Part shown: piece after piece, positions 57,603-64,000 of the stretch
Layout of the letters: each line of letters opens with the position of its first letter
Numbering within the stretch: the first letter of the stretch is position 1
Assembly (NCBI GenBank): GCA_020698575.1
Contig: CM036243.1
Location: forward strand, 20,978,903-21,042,902
Length of the DNA: 64,000 nucleotides
Reading direction: 5' to 3'
Source: Bostrychus sinensis
Lineage: Eukaryota > Chordata > Actinopteri > Gobiiformes > Eleotridae
Program-made: the position numbers and the translations under genes
The notes under the pieces: model-generated
What the model saw: the letters and a program-made list of their open reading frames with translations, nothing else
Database searches by the model: none
What the model was told of the DNA's origin: nothing

Positions 57603-58560
57603 AAGCATGGACGAGGGAAGTAGATTTCGCATGGGGGTGCTGCCATGGAGGGGCGCGGGTGGATTAACCTGGTAAGCTTTTTGTCATAATAACTTTAATA
57701 TTATTTAAGCAATTAAATTGAGTTCTATTAATTTTAGCAGTCATTTATTTATAAAAGTGAGTGAAATTTGGAAAGGCACGGGGTCCGTGTCTGCTGGCCT
57801 TTAATTTTTCAGTTTCCCAATAAGAAATCAAAAAACGGAAACAAGCCCTTATCCAATTACTATTTTATATTAGCTTACTATAAATAAATAAATAAATTAA
57901 AAAAAACAAAAAAAAACGAGTGCTGTATTTTTCTTTTTTTTTCCGATTTGTTTGACCTCAAAGTGCGCTTCGGGAAAACACCGGTCTTGCTCACTATCTG
58001 TACCCTGGCACCATAGCTTTGGGCGCAGCTGTTTCAGGGCAGTGCAGCATTTAGCCAGTTGCACACTTTGCTCTTTTAAACCGTTGACATGGGCTCGTTT
58101 TGGATTTGTACTTATGAGCAAGTAGTGAACACGCAGTCGTTTGCATGTTATATCTTCTGTTGGGCATATATAAATATAAAATATGAGACTTACCTATATA
58201 CACTATATTGCCAAAAGTATCAGCTTATCTGAGCTAATATTTTTGGCAGTACAATGTATTATATCCTTGTGATAGTCATGCTTGATGTGTTATTCCTGTG
58301 TGATGTATAATGCAATCATATGTTCTAGGAGACAAAGTTAAGAGCTGCACACATCCATGACCAGCATGCATTATTTACTGAACTAAAACTTAATGAAATT
58401 ATCTGGTTCATATTTCCGTTTTAGTCCAACAGCACTGCAATAATAATGGTCTATAGAAATGATTTTTCTGATGTGTGTATTTCAGGGACTGTCTGCAGCT
58501 GAGGCATCAGAGGAGATGAGCTGCTGAAGCTCCTGGAAGACAACAACATCATCGCCATCG
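57603..58560 (+). other. Possible two-exon transcript, unrecognised
   Basis: ATGGACGAGGGAAGTAG at 57609 lies in a short GC-rich patch that ends in CTG before a GTAAGC donor at 57672. A pyrimidine-rich TATTTCAG acceptor at 58485 could be its partner. The joined frame stops after about 32 codons, so it is more likely non-coding or chance than a protein gene. Confidence 0.15.
58201..58256. mobile_element. 56-bp fold-back element: two abutting mariner-type termini
   Basis: CACTATATTGCCAAAAGTAT is followed with almost no spacer by its inverted counterpart ATATTTTTGGCAGTACAATG. The arms of about 27 nt differ mainly by C/T changes. TA flanks both sides (58199-58200, 58257-58258). The terminal motif is that of a common fish Tc1/mariner family, so it looks like an extreme internal deletion leaving only the ends. 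Confidence 0.7.
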
Positions 58561-58655
58561 TCCTTTTACACTGATCACTAATGACAGTACATTTTCTATG
58601 TGACAAAGAGCGTAGCAAAAAAAACAACTGTATCCTATTCTAAATTATTTTCAAT

Positions 58656-59954
58656 TAGGGCTGGGAATCAATAAAAAAAAAAAAAAATTAATCGCAAATC
58701 TGAAAAAAATTAATCGCGATAATCGTGATTAAAAACTACCAGTTATTAATCGCGATTAATCATATTATGAATTCACGTACAAACACAAAATTGTAAATTT
58801 AGAACATTTATTTTGAATTAACCTTCACATACTTTACTGTAAACTTGTGCAACGCAAACAAAACTTGCAAAGAAAATAAATGGTCTCTTTGAGACCTGTA
58901 CCTCAGACAAAGTTTGCCTAAATAAGGTACAACCAACAAATACACAGAACTTACCTAAAAAAGCATGTGTAATCTCTTTTAGAACGTTAACAAAAATAAG
59001 TTTAATTCTTCAATTAATAACAATTGTTGTGGTTCACAACAGTGTAAATACTATGAACTGTGTTACTCCAGTGGTAATTGAACTCATCCTTGCATAGACT
59101 GCACATAACTTTTGTTTTGTCTATATTGCTGTCTGGTGACGATTTGAAGCAGAATTGTCCATTTAGCAATGTGTCTTTTTGGTCACTCATGTTGCTTTAG
59201 CTCGTTCACTTGTTGCATTAGGCTCCTTCCAGATGAACTGCGCCTCGCCTGGATTGTGAATGAGAGTGCACGGCCGCAATGAGAGGAGGGGAAATACACC
59301 TGTACTGAAGTCAGACAGTTTGTGGCTCAGATCACGCGCCATCACGCCCGAAATCCACTTCTCGCGTGTGTTGGTTTATCCAGGTCAAAACTGTAACTTT
59401 AGTCTGTATTTAAAAAAAAAAAAAAAAAAAAAAGCAGGGGAAGAAGAGGAGGGCAGTGAAGTGTCGTGCGTTACGTTTCTGATCAGCACTAAACTCAGAT
59501 CCAATCACCTGTCCGTTCACCGCTGACAGGTGTGCGCTTTCCCATCATGCACTGAGCCGTGCAGCCTCCGCAGTTGCTCCTGATGAACTGCGGCCCTGGC
59601 TCAGGCGCTGGTCTCGTTTGGATCTCACGGTGACCGTCGCACTTGTGACATCAGAGCAAGTCGGGAACAAGTGGACACAAATCTAACCGGCGTGCACAGC
59701 GCACAAACCAACACTGATCGAAACTGCGCAAGTCTGGCTCATCTTGAACGAGCCTGATGGAAATGTGTCGTCTTCTACATTTCTGCCCCGGTGGAAGACC
59801 CGTGGCGTGTTGCTGCCTCTGTCAGTGTCGCCGTAATATTTTTTTTTGTTTTTTGTTTTTTTGTGATCAAATTAATCGATGCGTTAATTGAAATGAACGC
59901 GATTAAATCAATAAATTAACGCACTGCGTTAATGCGATAATTTTCCCAGCCCTA
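58656..59954. mobile_element. hAT-like non-autonomous element
   Basis: Ends are TAGGGCTGGGAA and TTCCCAGCCCTA. The flanking 8-mers TTTTCAAT (58648-58655) and TTCTCAAT (59955-59962) differ by one base. The first and last 100 bp are rich in ATTAATCGCGATTAATC motifs. The 1.3-kb body has no transposase frame; its GC-rich segment at about 59220-59820 explains several chance open frames. Confidence 0.82.
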
Positions 59955-59962
59955 TTCTCAAT

Positions 59963-61640
59963 AAATTATTAACTTTGAAGTTGTCTTTAATACATTTGTT
60001 TTATTTTAAATAACATGACTATGACACTGACAGATTTGGCAAAAAAAGAGCATGCACAATACTTTGTAGAATATAGTTTTATTATAAAATACAGTGCTTT
60101 TAAGTTGCAGAGGATCTTCTGCCAGTCTTCATCACAGCATGACCATCTTCTGGCTTCAGCTGCAGTTGTCCTTCAGAAAAAACAGTTATCAGGATTGTAA
60201 CCACAACATGCAGTGCTGAGATGGTTAAAAGGATATAATTACAAAAAGTAGCCATGTTTTATATTATATTTTGTTGTGATAATTGACAGTAAATGTGAGA
60301 ATTTCTTACAGATATTACTTTTTATGTTTACACCTGAGCTCTCTCAGTCATATTCTTTGCTCTAAAATGAGAAGGACACCAGTGAAGTGGGGTCAATGGT
60401 CCAGAGCAATTTAGGGTGTGGGAAAGAGGTGAAGAGACATTTGCAGCAGCAGGTTGGAATGAGTGGAGAAAAGAGTTGGGTGTGTTGTGTGATTAAAGTT
60501 TCAGCAAGAATGAAAGGAAAGGGCTACAAGACAGTGGCTCAGAGGAACAGAGGGGAGCAGAGCTAGGAGGTAGCAGAGCTTAAGATGCTGAGATTCTCTT
60601 TGTCCCTGATGGAGATGGATATGATTAGGAATGAGTCCATCAGAGGGACAACTCATGTGAGATGTTTTTAAGATGAATGTAATGACAGAGAATAGTGGTG
60701 TTTTTGGTTCATCAATTAATTGGCATTATGGCTATTGTTATGCTGTACAGTAGAGTAAAAATAGAGTGCTATTGGAGAGTTGGGGCAAATTAAACATAAA
60801 ATAAAGCAAATGTTTCCCATAATATACAAGCCTCTGTAACTTGTATTTAATTTTAAAAAGTAGTTTATTATGGTCAGGGTGCACTAAAGCAGTCTCCATA
60901 AAGTCCCTCTCCTGGCTGTCCCATCATCTCCAGGCACACTTTACAGTAATAAAAGAATACAGACCATTAAAAACACATACACATAATAGAAGACATTTAA
61001 TTGGTGCAAAGAATCTAGGAAAACGATGTGTAATCTAAGTAGCAGCTGAGTAATGATTATTACATAGGTCAATAGTAGTTTTTACTAGTTTTCACTTGAC
61101 GTGTTTAAAACAGAAATATCTCATTCCTACTGGCCTCTTACGAGATGCAATTGCTTAACGTTAACTTACACACTGTACAATCTGTACAGCTCTGAGTCTG
61201 CCAGGATTTTCATAAAACACTCAGAGCTCCCCAGGGCCTAGCAGACATTTGATATACTTTACCTGAACAGTGGTCCAGCACAACTGTGTATGTGACATTT
61301 GTAAACAATGAAACCAGCATCTCAGACGATCTCCTGTAACATGCTAAAACTAACAGCATAGTGCTAACAACACAACAAGCTGAACAGATTGAAGCTAACG
61401 CTATACCTGCAAGACCTACAACTTCCCCATTGCTTAGTAAACATCTTTTCCACACTCAGCAGCACATATGGCTTCATTTATCTGTGGTAAACAATACTTA
61501 CTCTGAGCCTCGGGCAGTAGCATCTTGTAGCAACGATTGGTGTCCGACTGTCAGGTCTGGCCTTCTTTGCACTGATTGGCTGGTAAAAGGACGTTTTTAT
61601 TGGCTAAACAAACTTAAGGAGTGGAAATCATCAGCATATC
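59963..61640. other. Intergenic DNA
   Basis: No gene or clear element recognised. Open frames at 61210-61645 on both strands overlap each other and show no family features. Confidence 0.4.
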
Positions 61641-62705
61641 ATTAAAATATTAAGAAAACGCTGTACGGCGATAGGCGTAAAAAGCGGCGCTTTATTTTGA
61701 AAAACCGCCGGAATTTAACGCCGCTACTAAGTGACGAAGTATGATCATATCGGGTTGCTATAAGAGCGGATTAGTGTCTCGGCGCACATCGTGAAAACGG
61801 CATACACAGCGGGCCGTTTAAAGCTTTAACGTGAAAAGTGAGGGGTTTTCGGTGTCTCTCCTTATCTGAGAAAACGACAGGACGCACTGCAGACTGTGTG
61901 TGGAGAGACAGGACTGCAGCAGACACAAGTTTTCTCTTCAGAAAGCGAGCGGCTCTGCTCCCCCCTCCCCTCGGGGTTTGTCTCACAGAGCAGAGGAGAG
62001 AACGGCACTTACCGCAGCGTAAAAGTCAATAGTGAATCTTCACGTGACGCTAATCTTCACAATCACATCCACGGAGAGAGGAGAGACAGGGACAGGCGTG
62101 GACAGGAACAAGGTGAAGCAAGAATGGACTAGAAACGGCTTCCTCCCCCCAGAGACCAGCTCAGGACCAGTGTCTCATTGTTATGGGCCTTCATTAAAAG
62201 CATAAAAATTAAGCTTCACTTTGAAACCAAGCCCAACACTGCTCAGTTACAGCCCTCACAGCAGCAGTCACAGCACAACACAGAGTTAATCGCGAAGTTT
62301 AAAAGTAAGAGCTGATTATTATTTTTCTTAAAATAGGTATTCAGAGCAATCAAATTTAATTTAAAATTATATTTATTGGATATAAGAATAGAAAATGTTC
62401 TTTTTTATTTTATTATTTGAAATATAATTGAAATATAATTTAAAGAAATGCTATTTGACGGAATAAAGAGACCTTGTTGTGTTCTGGACTTAACTTGAGG
62501 ACATTTTCACAGATTGGCCCTCAGTTAATGTTTATTTATATCAGGGCAGAGCTATGGATGCAGGCAGCTTGTTGCACTTTTAAAGATACACAGTTGTTAT
62601 TAAGAACAAGTGCAGTTAGTATTGACCCGGCCCTCCGCAACCGGCCCAGACTCAAATGTGGCCCTCAGGAAAAAATAATTGCCCACCCCTGGTCTAATAG
62701 TTATG
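61640..62705. repeat. Probable degenerate hAT-family remnant
   Basis: The right part carries CCGGCCCAGACTCAAATGTG, GGCCCTCAGG and ATTGCCCACCCCTGGTCTAA, the recognisable edge of a very common vertebrate hAT family. The left part (GCGGCGCTTTATTTTG, CCGCCGG) is CpG-rich. Boundaries and internal unity are uncertain; a promoter of an unseen neighbouring gene is an alternative for 61850-62150. Confidence 0.35.
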
Positions 62706-62883
62706 ATACATAGTCTAGGCTAAATAAACGTGGCAGCACACTCACTGTCTTTAATTACAAAGTAACACAGTAACACGCAGTGGCTAGCTACGGTGTAGTT
62801 TATTTCATCTTTGCTAGCCTCGTAGCTTGTGCAAATGAAAAGTTAAACAGCAGTTTTTATTGTTAGAATAAACAACTACATAC

Positions 62884-63291
62884 CTCTACTTTGGCCCCTT
62901 TTTTCTTCCTCCTCTTTTCTCCGCTTTCTGAGGGCAGCACCTGATGGCTTGGACGGCCTTTTCATGATAAAAAATTGTAAAACTACTTGTTGATGTAACA
63001 TCCATCAATTTAGGGACCGCTGCTGTGAGTGCTGTGTGCCGTCAACAATACGCCCATCCCCCCGCTTCCACCGTAAACCGTATCAGTCAGGTTCTGGCCA
63101 GGTCAATCAGAAGTCATTAGAATTTTTTTTTTTTTTTTTCATATTAAAGTTCACTTGATTTTTAATTATTTGTCATTTATTAAAAAATATACCTTTTTTA
63201 TTTTGTTTTGGAGGGGTGCAGCTGTCTGCCCCCTCCAGCAGATGGCGCCCTAGGCAACCGCCTGGATGGCCTATGCCTACAGCCAGCTCTG
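62884..63291 (-). mobile_element. 5' end of a hAT-type element with its first coding exon
   Basis: On the minus strand the element begins CAGAGCTGGCTGTAGGC at 63291, followed by CGGTTGCCTAGGGCGCCATC, both familiar from fish hAT elements. An exon starts at an ATG near 62965 and reads MKRPSKPSGAALRKRRKEEE then EKRGQSR, ending at a GTATGT donor near 62886. The SGA--RK-RK pattern resembles N-termini of ZMYM1-like hAT transposases. No later exon was found, so it is a truncated remnant. Confidence 0.45.
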
Positions 63292-63456
63292 ACTATCAGG
63301 CTGTGTTTTTTTTGCGTCGTTGCTAAGCGCTTTTACGTAGCAAAACTGTGAGCTAGCGTGTACATAGTGGATTTCCGTGTGGGTCTGTACAAATAAAAGC
63401 TTTATTTCGACTACATTATTTACGCATGCTGATGACGTGTCTTTCAGCAATAAAGC

Positions 63457-63610
63457 CTATGAAGGTAAATATGTCTCAAAATGTTTGAACTTGTAAAGAG
63501 TGATTTTGAAGCTTCAAATTTGTTAGCTTCAAGTGTTCAGCTCGTGCTCTGCGAGTGTTCAAATCACTGTTTACAAGTTCAAACAGTTTGAGACACATTT
63601 ACCTTCATAG
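63457..63610. repeat. Long inverted repeat (hairpin), arms about 53 nt
   Basis: The left arm (CTATGAAGGTAAATATGTCT to TGATTTTGAA, 63457-63510) is the near-complement of the right arm (TTCAAATCACTGTTTACAAG to CCTTCATAG, 63558-63610). The spacer is about 47 nt. It may be a small palindromic MITE; no clear target duplication was found. Confidence 0.75.
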
Positions 63611-64000
63611 AAGCCTTTGAGAAGGAAACCTTTGCTAATGCAGCTTAAACACAGACGCGCGTTATGCACTTGTATCGTTAGAGGTTAAGCCTGAATTTAT
63701 TTTGCTCTTCTAAGTGTATGCTTTTTATGTACCTTGTCGTTTACAATAAAGTACACACAAAACTAAATAAAATGTGTCTAGTAAAAAATATTAACTTGAC
63801 TATCCACAGTGAACTGTGAGCAAAAAAGTTATTGTCATAGCTCTTTCAGCACAGGCCATGAAATACCATGATATATTGGTTATTTTGTGTGTAAATGCGC
63901 AGAAAAACCACAAGCGAAAAGTTGAAAAGAGATAGCAACTCTTCTCTGAAATATTATTTGTTAATTTAATTTAACTGCCAGTTATTTCGGACGGAACATA
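63611..64000. other. No feature recognised
   Basis: AT-rich DNA with no open frame, RNA gene or repeat that I can identify. Confidence 0.4.

Overview
The window is vertebrate nuclear DNA, most likely from a teleost fish. Genes are split into many short exons with GT-AG introns. Non-coding DNA is AT-rich and full of fish-type transposon remnants: Tc1, hAT, Harbinger-like MITEs, L2/CR1-like and other LINE tails, and tRNA-like SINEs. The order stra6l - tdrd7 - tmod1 matches the neighbourhood of human TDRD7/TMOD1 (from memory, not searched).

Layout. At 1-5.6 kb lie the last three exons of a first stra6l-type retinol transporter copy. A Tc1 element, itself carrying two nested MITEs, sits 26 bp upstream of the first of these exons. 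At 7.25-8.34 kb is a small four-exon Kazal-type secreted protease inhibitor. At 10.5-16.2 kb is a second, nearly complete stra6l copy in 18 exons; two places in it do not hold a single reading frame. At 16.8-25.0 kb is tdrd7 in 21 coding exons, a germ-granule LOTUS/Tudor protein. At 25.5-38.1 kb is tmod1 (tropomodulin 1): nine coding exons plus a candidate alternative last exon. All of these are on the plus strand. At 41.2-47.7 kb, on the minus strand, is a complexin gene of three coding exons with a 5.2-kb first intron and a CpG-rich candidate promoter near 48.7 kb. From 49 to 64 kb I find no convincing protein-coding gene, only repeats, LINE remnants, hAT elements and a (TATAG)n array.

Functions are unrelated, so this is an ordinary genomic neighbourhood rather than a functional cluster: vitamin A uptake (stra6l), protease control (Kazal), germ-granule/lens RNA regulation (tdrd7), actin pointed-end capping (tmod1) and synaptic vesicle release (complexin). 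I do not see a new multi-gene system. The observations most worth following are the candidate tmod1 alternative last exon, the stra6l tandem duplication with one frame-broken copy, the three-deep transposon nest at a splice site, the in-frame 81-bp tdrd7 intron, and a 56-bp fold-back element. Exon boundaries were assigned by eye from splice sites and reading phase; none was tested against transcripts.
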